Shown here: one piece after another, positions 1 to 10,575 of the stretch | Layout: each line of letters begins with the position of its first letter | How positions within the stretch are numbered: the stretch's first letter is position 1 | NCBI RefSeq assembly: GCF_036850765.1 | Contig: NC_089490.1 | Coordinates: 280,254,482 to 280,318,481 of the forward strand | Direction: 5' to 3' | DNA: 64,000 nucleotides | From: Saccopteryx bilineata | Taxonomy: Eukaryota > Chordata > Mammalia > Chiroptera > Emballonuridae | Program-made: the position numbers and the translations under genes | The notes under the pieces: model-generated | Told to the model about the DNA's origin: nothing | What the model saw: only the letters and a program-made list of their open reading frames with translations | The model's database searches: none

Positions 1-63
1 AGTCACCCTTTGGAGTAGGAAGGCCATAGAGAATGAGGCATAGTACTAGATATCTTCTAAGGC

Positions 64-505
64 AGGGGTTCTTAATCATTTAAAAATATATATATATATA
101 TCTCATAAGCTCTGTTTAGTTTATGAAGCTTATGGACTTTTCTCAAAATAATGTAATAAAATTTAAAAAATATGTAAAATTACAAAATGAACATTATAAA
201 TACTAGTATCAAACTATTAGGCAACAGTTTGCTATTTAATAATATGTGTGCTTCATTATTAATACAATAAGTATCAAGACCTAACAATTGTATCTAATAC
301 TTTTTGTAATTTCAAAATAACTGTATTTTGAGATGTTTGAAGTTCACAGTAGGATATGAAAATATTGGTGATTTCTGTTTGTGACAGTCAAAAATGCTAC
401 TGATACTACTATGGTTTGTTGCCCATGTTTGTAATGTAAGGAAATGGTGAATTGTAGTTAGTGGTTAATGAAAATAAAGATGTTCATTTCTTCTGGAACG
501 TTCTC
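64..505 (+). mobile_element. Ancient non-autonomous hAT-like DNA transposon fragment
   Basis: It opens with caggggttcttaatc, the kind of start found in an old eutherian hAT-group element, and continues with the expected 'cttatggacttttctcaaaataatg' type interior and a 'gaaaataaagatgt' segment near the end. The far terminal inverted repeat is not recognisable, so the 3' end is approximate. A (TA)n expansion sits at about 88-102. It has no coding capacity. The hAT assignment is from memory of the consensus; the exact family is unknown. Confidence 0.5.
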
Positions 506-1689
506 TGAGTTCCTTTGTAGCAGTGAAACTTCAAGACTAGGAACCAATACAAACATCTGATTCTCTTTATATAAGAATTTATGAATTACTAAATACAGAA
601 AGCAAAACTCAGATTACTTATATCATTTCACCAATGGCCCTTCACTTCTGCTGTTCTTTTCTTACCCTAATTTATTTTTGTAAATTTTTATTGACTATAT
701 GACTGTATAATATTATTTCTTTTTTCATTTCTTTACAATCATTTTTGCTATGCATTGATATAGTAACTATGACATAAATAAATACTGGGTTAAAAACCAA
801 TTAGACTCTTTCCATTCAAAATTATATTGTGAGCATTTTTCCCAATTATTGGTATTACCTCTCACAGACATGACCTTGTAATTGAGTATCTGCGATCTTG
901 TCTGGCCCAGAGCTGCATGTCATGAGCCCAGGATGATGAAAGACCAGTCCTGATGGAATCAGTGTCTCTTTAAAAACTGTTCAGTCTGTTGTGACATCAA
1001 CAGCCCTGACTGCCTTGGGATTTGCTCTTAATATTTGCTGGGCTATGTGTAGACAAGTTTAGCCTCAACTTCTCATGTGGTTGAACCCGTGTAGGGTTTT
1101 TTTGGGGATTGTAGTAGATAAGCTTAGCCCCTCTTCCCATTCTCTCTTCACATTTCTCATCCGTATGCTGTACTTTTAAAGCTGAAAGCAATCCTGATTG
1201 AATAGAAATGCCTAATTCTGTTTTTTTGAGAAATGGTTGCTCCTGTCAGAGCCCCTATTGTGCTGTGTTAGGGACTTGCACTGGGATTCCATATTTCCTT
1301 CTCCTTCTGTACCGTGCTGTGCTCGCCATTTCTCTGTTGCCCAGTGTGTCGTCACATTGCCCAGTCCACAGCTGCCTGTCAAGATATTGTCTGGCATGTC
1401 ACTGACAGTATAACTTTATAAATGTTAGTATCACACTCAGACAATTACAATATGAAGAAATAAGATCACATATAATGTTTTTAAAAATTTAGAGGTAAAT
1501 CACATTTAAAAGAATCATTTCTAAAATACTAGTGGAATGGTAATGGAAGTTTAATCACTAGAGTACATATCATTAATAATAAAACCAACACTAATAAAAT
1601 TGTAAAATGAAATAAGTAAAATACAAAAATTATAACTGATAATACCCTACCTCTGCCAGTGGGAAGTGACTTGTAGTCTACAGCTCAAC
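506..1689. other. Unassigned AT-rich non-coding stretch
   Basis: I see no recognisable repeat, gene or RNA here. The open frames on both strands around 997-1405 are short, overlap each other on opposite strands and show no protein-like composition. The part from about 890 to 1400 is slightly less AT-rich than its surroundings. Confidence 0.4.
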
Positions 1690-1843
1690 CTCACATTTGA
1701 TCTTAAGAGATTCTCTAACCCATGTTGCAATGTAGGTAAAGCAGGATCATTGAACCCATTTTATATATGAGAAAATTTAAATATGCAGATTTGGTAATTA
1801 GCTCACATATGTAGTTGGTAAGACAGGGATCAAATCCAGGCTC
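1690..1843 (+). repeat. MIR SINE (ancient)
   Basis: The order 'aacccattttatatatgagaaaa ... gacagggatcaaatccagg' follows the MIR core and 3' portion (cattttacagatgaggaaactga ... agccgggattcgaacccagg). It is strongly diverged, as expected for a MIR relic, and has no target-site duplication that I can see. Confidence 0.7.
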
Positions 1844-2461
1844 TTTTTTTACATCTATTTATTTAGCAGCTAGTCTTTTCTAGGCAAATACAAAAGAGTT
1901 CTTGCCCTCAGTGGACCCTGTCTTGGTGAAGCAGAACAGAACTTGGTCACAGTTGCATAAATTGACATGTTTATAAGGTGCCCAAGTCATAATCCAGAGT
2001 ACTGGAGGAGGTGAAGGTATTATTTGCAAAGGCTCTTTAAATTATTTAGAATAGGGTAGGGCTTGTGTTTTGGTAATTTACTTCATGTGTGGTTTAAAAA
2101 TCGTATCTTCTTTCAAACTCTTTGTGTTAATCTCCTTCATCCTGGAATAAACAGCTCTTCAGTGCCAGATGAGCCAAATGAGATTCAGCTTGAGCATTTG
2201 GGATTCCAAATTACTCCTTGTTTTATGCAAAGAATAAAAATGATTTTGAGAAGTTAGCTTTCTGTTTATTTAGGGTTTCTTTAATGTCATTCAATCAATA
2301 AAGTTTTATAATCTCCATAGAGTTCTAGCATAACTTTTATTAAAGTTAATTCTAGTCTTCTTGTTTTTTGCTATTATTAAATATAATATGTGTTGTAATA
2401 TTTTTCATCAGTAAGAAAGTTTCTTACTTTCTAGAATATATTTTAGTTTTGCTGTGATCAG
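1844..2461. other. Unassigned non-coding stretch
   Basis: A 64-residue open frame near 2063-2257 has no recognisable motif. Otherwise I see nothing assignable. The right edge is the poly(T) of a minus-strand SINE. Confidence 0.4.
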
Positions 2462-2800
2462 TTTTTTTTTTTAACAGAGACAGAGAGAGAGTTAGAGAGA
2501 GGGTTAGATAGGGACAGACAGACAGGAACAGAGAGAGATGAGAAGCATCAATCATCAGATTTTTGTTGCAACACCTTAGTTGTTCATTGATTGCTTCCTC
2601 ATATGTGCCTTGACTGTGGACCTTTAGCAAACCGAGTAACCCCTTGCTCAAACCAGTGACCTTGGATCCAAGCAGGTGAGCTTTTTTTTTTGCTCAAACC
2701 AGTTGAGCCCGTGCTCAAGCTGGAGACCTTGGGGTCTCAAACCTGGGTCCTTTGCATCCCGGTCCGATGCTCTATCCACTGCACCACCACCTGGCCAGGC
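2462..2800 (-). mobile_element. SINE-M (tRNA-derived bat SINE)
   Basis: Read on the minus strand it begins gcctggccaggtggtggtgc, has a tRNA-like head, then several 'gcttgagc / ggtttgagc' body segments, then 'gcacatatgaggaagcaatc' and a CT-rich region ending in poly(A) (poly(T) at 2462-2472). The same family is present on the plus strand at 13538. A run of A on the element strand interrupts the body near 2683-2691. It is a pol III retroposon relic without coding function. Confidence 0.85.
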
Positions 2801-4077
2801 TTGTTTTTCATCCTAAAAGGATTTCCACTCAGCAATTTCAGGTGTGAAAAAATAATAGAGTAATGTTTAAGATTCTGAGTGGGGAAAAGTGTGGCCTTTA
2901 ATTTTTTTATCCAGCTAAGACAAAATAAAGATGGAAATAATCATTTTATCCAAGCCAAGATATTAGGCTAAGATGCACTAAGTAAATGCTTTAAAAGATG
3001 ATGAAACTCATATAATCAATGGACCCTCTATGGCACAACAAACAGAAGCAAATTTTTAAAAAAGTAAAAAGCAGCATTAAACACAATAACAAAAAAAATT
3101 CTGTTGACTATAATATCCACCAATTAAAAGTTATTTTTAAAAAATCCAATGTCAATAAAATATGGTGGGAGCATCAAAAATTTATTTAACTATATACAAA
3201 AATTAAACAATTATGAAACTATGGTTTTGAAAGGAATTTAAATATGGTAAACCTTGAGAGTGATTTCATTGTATGACTTTTATATAATGCATTCATATTT
3301 AAAACATCCCAGCTAACTCTAAGCATATTGATAAATAATCCCAAGAACAATAATAATTTATTTAATATTTTATTTGTTTATTTCCAGCAACAGCTGTCCT
3401 GTGTTGAATTTTATTTATAACCTATGAAGAAGTGCAAATCTATTTTAAACTTCTACCTTATGCTAGCTAAAAAAATAAAAAGTGCAGTGAGCAAAACATC
3501 CTTGCGTAAAACATTCTAATAGATCAACGTGAGCAGAATCTGTCCAATTTTAATAAACAAAAACTAGAATTTGCATGAGTATAAAGGATTACTGTGTTAT
3601 AATTAGCTTATTATAATGAGCACAGAATGCACTTTCTTTTTTCTTTCTGTTGAAATATATATACTGTCAGTACTTTTCTTTGATTTGTTCACTTTTTCAG
3701 TAATTTAAAAGTGGGGTAACATAAGAAGAAAATAAAATTATATTTCTTTAACATGGGTAATATATTTTTTTAATTTAAAGTTTGAACATCATTTAAAAGT
3801 TCCAATTGCTTTCACTTGACTTTGATTCATTAATCTTCAAAAATAGTCAATTTATCTCAGTTCAAAGAGTGCTAATTCAGAAATGGACAATTCAATAAAT
3901 GAATAGATAAGGAAGCTCCACTCTGGTTCTAAAAATTCAGCAGCAATAGTATGTTTCTTTTACTCTAATTTCTAAGAAATTAAAATAAGCTCATTATTGT
4001 CATTGAAAAATTTATATGACATTAAACATCTTTATTTACTGTTAAAAAAGATTTTAAATAGAAAGTAACCGTGATGT
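2801..4077. other. AT-rich non-coding stretch with a possible L1/HAL1 relic
   Basis: Between about 2855 and 3180 the text (for example 'tttttttatccagctaagac' followed by 'aaaataaagatgg') loosely follows the ORF1 C-terminal region of old L1/HAL1 elements in plus orientation, but divergence is high and the call is weak. The remainder, to 4077, is AT-rich with nothing recognisable. Confidence 0.35.
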
Positions 4078-4604
4078 CACTGGGAAATTTTACTATTAAA
4101 AAAGTGATAGTTTTTTTGAGATATGAAATTACATACCATAAATATAGCCTTTTTCATGTGCAGTTGGGTGGGTGGGGCTGTATATGCACAAACTTGCACA
4201 ATCATCACTACTTTTGGATTTCAGAACATTCTCAACAACTCCAAATAAATTTGATGCTAACTAGTTGTCACTCTCCAACTCCTACTCCCTCCATTTATCA
4301 ATTAATGGCTGTTTGGATTTTTCAATTTTTTTTTATTATACAGAATGCTGCTATGAACAACTGTATGTATGTTTTTGCATGGACGTATGTAATAAGTTCT
4401 CTGGGATATATACCTAGGAATTGGATTGTTGTGTCATATAACTCTATGTTTAACATTTGGAAAATCTACCAAAATGTTTCCCAAAGCAACTTTACATTTT
4501 TACATTTCCATCAGCAATGTATGAGCATTCTAATTTCTTCTCATTTTGTCAACACGTATTATTGTTTGTCTTTCAATTACATCCAAATTTTTATCTTTTT
4601 CAGG
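4078..4604 (-). mobile_element. Old L1 (L1M-type), 3' UTR and ORF2 C-terminal end
   Basis: On the plus strand the text follows the antisense of an L1M 3' region: 'tgagatatgaaattacatac', then 'gggatatatacctaggaattgg', then 'catcagcaatgtatgagc' and 'tattattgtttgtctttc'. The long open frame on the plus strand here is antisense to the LINE and is not a gene. The element stops where a Tigger-like fragment begins and resumes at about 4833. Confidence 0.75.
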
Positions 4605-4806
4605 GCTGATGTTACTCTCTCTTGATGCTTTTGTGCAACTGAAGGCTAATGTAAGTGTTCTGAGCATGTTCAAGGTAGGTAATGCTAAGCCAAGATGTTT
4701 GGTAGGTTAGGTGTATTAAAAGCTTTTTAACTTATGATATTTTCTACTTACAATGGGTTCACTGGAATGTTACCCCATTGTAAATCAAGGAGCAACTTCA
4801 TACATA
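4605..4806 (-). mobile_element. Tigger-type (TcMar) DNA transposon terminal fragment
   Basis: The sequence 'ggctaatgtaagtgttctgagc', 'taggttaggtgtattaaa', 'atgggttcactggaatgtta' and 'ccccattgtaaatcaagg' follows the terminal region of an old Tigger-group element in which 'ttacgatgggttt ... aaccccatcgtaagtcgagg' is characteristic. It separates two blocks of the L1M. Only one end is present. Assignment is from memory of the consensus. Confidence 0.55.
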
Positions 4807-4832
4807 TTCCACCATTACATGGTTGATGTTTC

Positions 4833-5384
4833 ATTTTCTTGATGAGGTGCCTTGGAACACAAAATATCTTTAATTTTGATAAAGTTTCATTTACATTTTG
4901 CTTACATATCTAAAAATCCTTAACCCAACCACAGTCATAAAGATTGACTGTTATGGTTTCTTTTAAGAGTTTTATCATTTTAGCTCTTATACACTGATGA
5001 CCCATTTTGTCTTAATTTGTATATGATGTGAGAAAGAGGTTAAGCTTCATTCTTTTACATGTGAATATGCAATTGTTCCAGCACTGTTTGTTGAAAAACT
5101 ATTCGTTCCCTGTCAAAATCAATTGGGCAAATATATACAAACTTATTTCTGGCATTTCAATTCTATTCTATATATCTGTATCCCTAGACTTATGCTAATA
5201 TTACACTTTCTTGATTTATTGTAGAATTGTAGTAAATTTTCAAATCAGAAGTAGGAAGTTTTTTAAGTTTGTTTTTCTTTTTCAAAAGTGTGTTTGTTGT
5301 TCTGGGTCCCTCTCATTTCCAATGAATTTCATGATCAGCTTTCCAATTTATGAAAAATATAATGCCAACCAGGATTTTGATAAA
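4833..5384 (-). mobile_element. Old L1 (L1M-type), ORF2 region upstream of the C-terminus
   Basis: The plus-strand text (ttttatcattttagctctta, 'cttcattcttttacatgtgaatatgc', 'ccagcactgtttgttgaaaa', 'tttccaatgaatttcatgatcagc') is the antisense of the L1M ORF2 region after the reverse transcriptase. It is broken into stops in all frames. A younger L1 3' end is inserted at its right side, and the L1M resumes at about 5984 with 'ttgaatctgtaag'. Confidence 0.75.
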
Positions 5385-5394
5385 ATTGTCTTTT

Positions 5395-5983
5395 TTAAAT
5401 TAATTTTTAATGGGGTGACATTGATAAATCAGGGTACATATGTTCAGAGAAAACATCTCCAGGTTATTTTGACATTTGATTAAGCTGATTCCCATCACCC
5501 AAAGTCCAATTGTCTTCCGTCACCTTCTAACTGGTTTTCTTTGTGCCCCTCCCCTCCCCCAACTTCCTCCCTCTCCTCCCCCCTCCCCATAACCCCCACA
5601 CTCTTGTCCATGTCTCTGAGTCTCATTTTTATGTCCTATCTATGTATGGAATCATACAGTTCTTAGTTTTTTCTGATTTACTTATTTCGCTCAGTAATGT
5701 TATCAAAGTCCATCCATGTTATTGTAAATGATCCTATGTCATCATTTCTTATGACTGAGTAGTATTCCATAGTATATATGTACCAAAGCTTTTTAATCCA
5801 CTCGTCCACTGACGACACTTGGGCTGTTTCCAGATCTTCGCTATTGTGAACAATGCTGCCATAAACATGGGGGTGCATTTCTTCTTTTCAAACAGTGCTA
5901 TGGTGTTCTTGGGGTATATTCCTAAAAGTGATATAGCTGGGTCAAAAGGCAGTTCAATTTTTAATTTCTTGAGAAATCTCCAT
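5395..5983 (-). mobile_element. Younger L1, 5'-truncated 3' end inserted in the old L1
   Basis: It carries the chiropteran-style 3' end (tttttaatggggtgacattg), a C-rich 3' UTR and an ORF2 C-terminal remnant. On the minus strand the frame at 5678-5878 reads KLWYIYTMEYYSVIRND, the usual L1 ORF2 C-terminal motif with few changes. The flanks show an imperfect target duplication attgt(c/t)tt at 5385-5392 and 5984-5991. Truncation leaves under 600 bp. It is non-functional. Confidence 0.85.
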
Positions 5984-6045
5984 ATTGTTTTGAATCTGTA
6001 AGTTGTCTGGAAAGTATTTCTGTGTTTTATATATTTGTTGGGAAT
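5984..6045 (-). mobile_element. Continuation of the old L1M after the inserted L1
   Basis: The segment 'ttgaatctgtaagttgtctgg' picks up where the L1M left off at 5384 ('aggattttgataaaattgtc'), which shows that 5395-5983 is a secondary insertion. Confidence 0.55.
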
Positions 6046-6054
6046 AATTTTTTT

Positions 6055-6415
6055 TTCTTCTGGGAGTAGTGTGTGTATGCCTTTTGCCAGTTTTTCTATA
6101 TTTGTTTGTGTTTGTCTTAATGATTTGCAAGATTTTTATATATTCTGGATACTAATCTTAATCAGTTATTTGTGTTGAAAACTTCACTTTCTGGAATGTG
6201 GAGGCTCATCTTTATACTTTTATTTTTCTTTTTTGTTTCTTTTTTTTTTTTTTAGAGAGAGAGACAGGCAGAGAGAGACAGAGAGGTAGGAAGGTCTATC
6301 TGTTCCTGTATGTGCCCTGATTTGAGATTGAACCAGCAACCTCTACGCTTTGGGATGATGCTCCAACCAACTGAGAAATCCAGCCAGGACTACTTTTCTT
6401 TCTTATAGTGTTCCC
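6055..6415 (-). mobile_element. Displaced L1M segment, split by a SINE
   Basis: The text 'tttatatattctggatacta' and 'gttatttgtgttgaaaactt', ending 'tttcttatagtgttc', is the antisense L1 interval that should lie between the blocks at 4604 and 4833, where it is missing. It appears here, to the right of both, so the L1 is out of order (rearranged, or from a second L1). A SINE-S at 6232-6390 interrupts it. Confidence 0.55.
6232..6390 (-). mobile_element. SINE-S (short Ves-type SINE)
   Basis: Poly(T), then 'agagagagagacaggcagag', then 'ctgtatgtgccctgatttgag', ending 'ctgagaaatccagccagga', is the reverse complement of a short Ves-type SINE. The B-box region is eroded (gattgaaccagcaacc on the plus strand). 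It is inserted in an L1 relic. Confidence 0.8.
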
Positions 6416-7590
6416 AGTTAAAAAAAATACTTTTAAAAAGATTAATAATGTCAAAATATTATTTTACTTTTTCAGTATCACTTAAAAATAACCTAACCTA
6501 TGAACATAAAACTTCTTCCTACATTCTCTCCTATAAAATCTACATGTTCACTTCTAACATTTAAGCCTAATCCAAGTGATCTAAATCTTTATGTATGGAA
6601 TGAGGAAGGTTCCATATGGAGGGCAAGCCCTCTCAGCACTGTTTCTGGTACAATCTTATGAACCCTCGTGTGTTTGCAGTGCTGGATCCCTCTTACATGT
6701 CCTTATTGCATGCCTTCTTTCTGTACTCTGTGGTATTATTTGTTTTTCCCTGGACAAGATTTGTAGTATATGTTAATGCCTGACAGGCAAATCTACCTAT
6801 TTTATTTCTCTAGAAGTATCTAGGCCATTTAAATGAGCTTTTGAATATTCATAGTCATTTTAGAACTATCTCTTCACATTTTATTTCCGACAAGTCAAAA
6901 TTGCTTTCAATGCGCAGATCAGAATAGTTAATGGTTAACACATTTTGAGTTCTGATTACAAAATTTGAATCTGATCTCTGATTTAAAGAACTTCTCTTTT
7001 TAGTCTTTTTAAAATTATTATATACAATCCTTGGCCAACTTCCATTTGATTTATTCCCTCAGAACACTGTATTGTTGTTGCTATGATAAAGAAGGCATTT
7101 TAAAATTAGATTCTCTGTTTATTATTTTGTAGAGAAATTCCATTTTTCTATTGATATTCTATCCAGCCTTTGTTATTCATAATACTTGGAAGATAGATAT
7201 TCTTGAGATTTCTATGTAGAAAATCATTTTATCTTCAGATTAGTTTTGTTTTTTCTTTTCTAATACTTACCTTTTTTATTTTATTTATCCTGTAGTTTAC
7301 AGGTTAGAAGAAACTAGATTGTTTAAATGATAAATTTTACCACAATCTGGGTTTGCCTGATATTTTAACATTTTCTTCTGTACCTTGAATTTTCTACCCC
7401 GTGATTAGTAGTTAGTCTAGAGACTTGGCCAGTGACCACTCTGTGGATATAACCCCATAGCAAGGATAAGGACACACCTAGAAGAGCATGGGTAAAGAAA
7501 AGTTAGTAAACCTTGGTAGAAAAATTATGAATTCCATTTTCAATGGAAGTAATCATGCTATCTTAGACAACTTTTTAAAAATATTGTGAT
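6416..7590. other. Unassigned AT-rich non-coding stretch
   Basis: No recognisable repeat or exon. A 61-residue plus frame at 6591-6776 has no supporting features. Confidence 0.4.
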
Positions 7591-7745
7591 CAGAGGTGGA
7601 TTCAATGTGGGCACACTGGGCATGTGCCTTGGGCCCTGACTTCTGAAGAGCCCTGCAAAACCCCAACTTTACACTCTTTTCTAATGTAAGGGGCCTGATA
7701 TTTTCTTCTGCGCCCGGGGCCTCAACCAACCTTAATCCGCCTCTG
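7591..7745. mobile_element. Short hAT-type MITE with terminal inverted repeats
   Basis: It starts cagaggtggatt and ends aatccgcctctg, an inverted repeat of 12 bp with one mismatch, enclosing 155 bp. The 8 bases before (attgtgat) and after (attataaa) share 5 of 8 positions, compatible with a decayed hAT 8-bp target duplication. The interior (gggcatgtgccttgggccct, then ggggcctg and gcccggggcctc) is GC-richer than its surroundings and non-coding. No transposase is present. A SINE-S lies almost directly at its right end. The family is not named with certainty. Confidence 0.7.
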
Positions 7746-7754
7746 ATTATAAAT

Positions 7755-7935
7755 CCTGGCCAGGTTACTCAGTTGGTTAGTGTCACCCTTGATACATCAA
7801 GATTCTGGGTTCGATCCCTGATCAGGGTACATGTAAGAATCAACCAATGAATGCATAAAGAAGTGGAACAACAAATTGATGTCTCTTTCTCCCTTCTTCT
7901 GTTTCTCTAAAATCAATCAATAAAAATTTAAAAAC
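7755..7935 (+). mobile_element. SINE-S (short Ves-type SINE)
   Basis: It begins cctggccaggttactcagtt, has a B-box-like gggttcgatccctg, a 'gtacatgtaagaatcaaccaatg' segment, a 'gatgtctctttctcccttc' CT-rich part and a short 'aaaatcaatcaataaaaa' tail. It follows the MITE end by fewer than 12 bp. Confidence 0.85.
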
Positions 7936-8514
7936 GTATTATAATATAAAAATCATTATATAAAATAAACTATCAGCGGGCAGACTTGTTTAACTTACAG
8001 TGCAATTCTCCACCTAAGAACACGACCAGGGAATGTCTCTGTCTAGCATTATCATAGGATGATTTGGGAGAGGTTGTCATTGTGGGTGATCATGGAAGAC
8101 CAAGCTGACTCTCTATCCCTTGAGATTGCCTCATTCATTAAGTAGATCACCTGAGCATTATTACATCTGGGGACCATTTGGTCCTGAATACTTGCAGAAT
8201 TGCATCTGCTTTGGGGCAGTTTTCAGTGGACTCTCTGGACGGACTGCTGTAGTAAACAGTAAAAAATTCTGGCTTATTGCAGAATTTACTGAACGACCTG
8301 CAGGTTAGTATATCCTAACCCTCCCATGTGAGACCTACTGTGAGAATGTTTTATCACGGGTAATTATAGGCAGATTTTTGATGTTCAAGGATATTTTCTC
8401 TTCAATGACTACACAGATTAAACAAGTAACCATCCCCAACTCTCTTTCATTGTGTTTTCAGGAAGCTCAGAACCCAAATATGGACCTTCCTCTTATTTTT
8501 ATCCCTTCGAACTC
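7936..8514. other. Unassigned non-coding stretch
   Basis: A plus frame at 8120-8308 is followed by cag/gttagt, which resembles a splice donor, but no acceptor or conserved protein motif supports an exon. Nothing else recognised. Confidence 0.4.
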
Positions 8515-8528
8515 TCTAATTAGTCTTT

Positions 8529-8851
8529 TTATTTTCCTGAAGTTAAAAGCGGGGAGGCATCTGGCATGCCCACAAGGTGGTGATGCTCTGCCCATCTGAG
8601 GCGTTGCTCCGCAGCAAAGGAGCCATTCCAACGCCTGAGGTGGAGGCCATGGAGCCATCCTCAGCGCCCGGGCCAACTTTGCTCCAGTGGAATCTTGGCT
8701 GCTGGAGGGGAAGAGAGAGATAAAGAGGAAGGAGAGGGGGTAGGGTGGAGAAGCAGATGGTCACTTTCCCTGTGTGCCCTGACTGGGATTTGAACCTAGG
8801 ACTTCCACACACTGGGCCGATGCTCTACCGCTGAGCCAGCCAGCCAGAGCT
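8529..8851 (-). mobile_element. SINE-L copy with perfect 14-bp target duplication
   Basis: Reverse complement of the long bat SINE: tail near 'attttcctgaagttaaaagc', a GC-rich body with 'gatgctctgcccatctgagg', and the tRNA-like head ending 'ctctaccgctgagccagcc'. Target duplications tctaattagtcttt lie at 8515-8528 and 8852-8865. The CTCF-like box is degraded (ccacaaggtggtg). The 'agacagtcagacagac' part near the tail has been lost. Confidence 0.92.
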
Positions 8852-8865
8852 TCTAATTAGTCTTT

Positions 8866-9902
8866 AATCATTTCCTTCTATTCCCCAACACTGTAGTTAC
8901 AGATGGTTATTTTAATGCATAGTTTCATTCTAGCATTGAAGTGAGAAGAACACTTTACCTTTTAATGTTTGACAAAAGTCTCCAGAACCACCAAAGAGAA
9001 CCATTGTAGGTTCTGCCACAGACATCTTTCTAACAATAGTATCAGCTGCATTACATCCCTCCTGTAGGAAGCCTTCATACCTCTCGTGGCTTGTTGCAGA
9101 ACGCCAACATTTATTGCTTAACATTGTCCACTATTGTACCTATAAATTCTTACCTCCATGTGGTTTCAAATGTGATTCTGTTTCTAGAGAAATGAATGAT
9201 TTTATTTTATTTTTTCTTTATAATGTATATTTATGCAGAAAATCACATACTAGTTCGTGCTGTTCCAGGCTTTTCTAAATTCATTTACCCTCAATCCATG
9301 CTATAAAATCCAAGTAAAAACATGAGATTTAACTCAGCTGGCCAAGGAAAAAATAATTACTGACTTCTCTGACTTCTTATTTTATTTATTACCCAACTCC
9401 TGGGTTTTAACATAAATTTATTGCAGTATAAACCTCCCTTTTCAGTGGCTGCCTAGATCAAAGTGTTTTTAATTTTGTTACTAATGCTGTTTCCTTATAT
9501 ATGTTTATCTCCCTTTATCACCTGTGCTGGACAAGAGTTAAGTAGTAGGATTTGAACTTTAAAGGGTCCTGTTTGCAGGGCTGGCTTGTGGTCAGTCTCT
9601 TTGTTCCTCACTGGTGTTTGTCTTGCTCTGCGTAGTTTGTTTGTCCAAGCAATGTGATTTATGATGCACACGTGAGCAGCGGGTGTCTACATGACCAACT
9701 CTGGATAAAAATGCCTCTTAAACTGACCTGTCTGTCTGGGCAGAGAAACAGTGCAAAGGATCACTGCATTTTCACTGTTGAAGAAAATGCACTTGATGTG
9801 ACACTTAATGCTGGAGGGGAGAGACATAGGGATCCAGTGTGTGCATTGCTCAAGCCTTTGATGTTTCTATTGGTTAGCAAAACTGGGGAACTTCCTGGGT
9901 GA
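8866..9902. other. Unassigned non-coding stretch
   Basis: A minus frame at 8930-9124 looks more protein-like than most (it includes EPTMVLFGGSGDF) and ends near a gtaaag, but I recognise no family and see no acceptor, so it is left uncalled. From about 9520 the composition becomes less AT-rich toward the LTR-like copy. Confidence 0.35.
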
Positions 9903-10575
9903 AACCTGAAACTGCCCCTGTATGTGGAGAGCAAGGAGAAACTGAAGGAAGAGGCGGGCCACCCCAGATTGGCAAGGGGCAGGTTTGATACTCCTTTAAT
10001 AAGCAGTCTGCAGGAAAAAGGGATAGCCATCAGGACTGGCGTGGCACCCACACCTGTGCTACTGGCTAGCAGCTGCCTCCTATGCTGTTCTTCCTAGGCT
10101 GAGGCCTGAGGACAGCACCGTCCAGAGAGGACCCCAAGCCTCCCCCACCCCAGTTCCTAAAGAGCAGCAACACACGGCTTATTTATGAGACTTGTCTTGG
10201 GGAACCACAGGACGTGTAGATCTCTGCATCCCACCACCAGAGTTCTATAGAGTGGCCTTAACAGGGTTCAGTCATGTATGTTGTTTAAATGGTCCCCACA
10301 CATTCTGCTCTCTGGAGGCGGCATTCTTGCAAATGGCCCCCACTGCGGGACAGTAGGGTGGGCAGAACACACATTGTAAGGACAGTGGTGGGAGAAAGGA
10401 GCCCATGATTTCTAGGGTCCAGCTCTCAGATTCGGTCTTACTGACGACCTCCTCCAACAGTTTCCTTTTTCTTTGCTGATGCTGTTGTGTATTCTTTTTG
10501 TGTTAATAAACTTCAGCATTCCTATGAGTGTTTCCAGTCAATCTCCCAGTTGAGGCTGATATCTGGGACCCTTGA
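9903..10575 (+). mobile_element. ERV-like LTR, copy 1 (same family as 49744-50580)
   Basis: It shares ordered blocks with the copy at 49.7 kb: 'gaaactgc', then 'ttggcaaggggcaggttt', 'ccttaacagggttcagt', and 'gggcagaacacacattgtaa'. It ends in an LTR-like 3' part with a polyadenylation signal aataaa at 10505-10510 and about 65 bp of U5-like sequence (cagtcaatctcccagttgag ... gggacccttgag). No gag-pol-env frames follow. Exact TG/CA ends are not clear. It looks like a solo LTR or LTR fragment. Confidence 0.5.

Noticed and set aside
4071..4625. A 184-residue plus-strand frame
   Set aside because: It is antisense to an old L1 3' region; the underlying nucleotides follow the L1M consensus order, not a protein family.
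8120..8312. Plus-strand frame ending at cag/gttagt, a possible exon
   Set aside because: No acceptor with a pyrimidine tract at its start and no conserved motif; one donor-like match is expected by chance.
8930..9124. Minus-strand frame with a protein-like look and a possible splice donor
   Set aside because: No polypyrimidine/AG acceptor, no recognised family, single short frame. A protein search could overturn this.
9761..10051. A 96-residue minus-strand frame overlapping a plus-strand frame
   Set aside because: It lies in and just before the LTR-like copy 1, with no retroviral or cellular protein motif.
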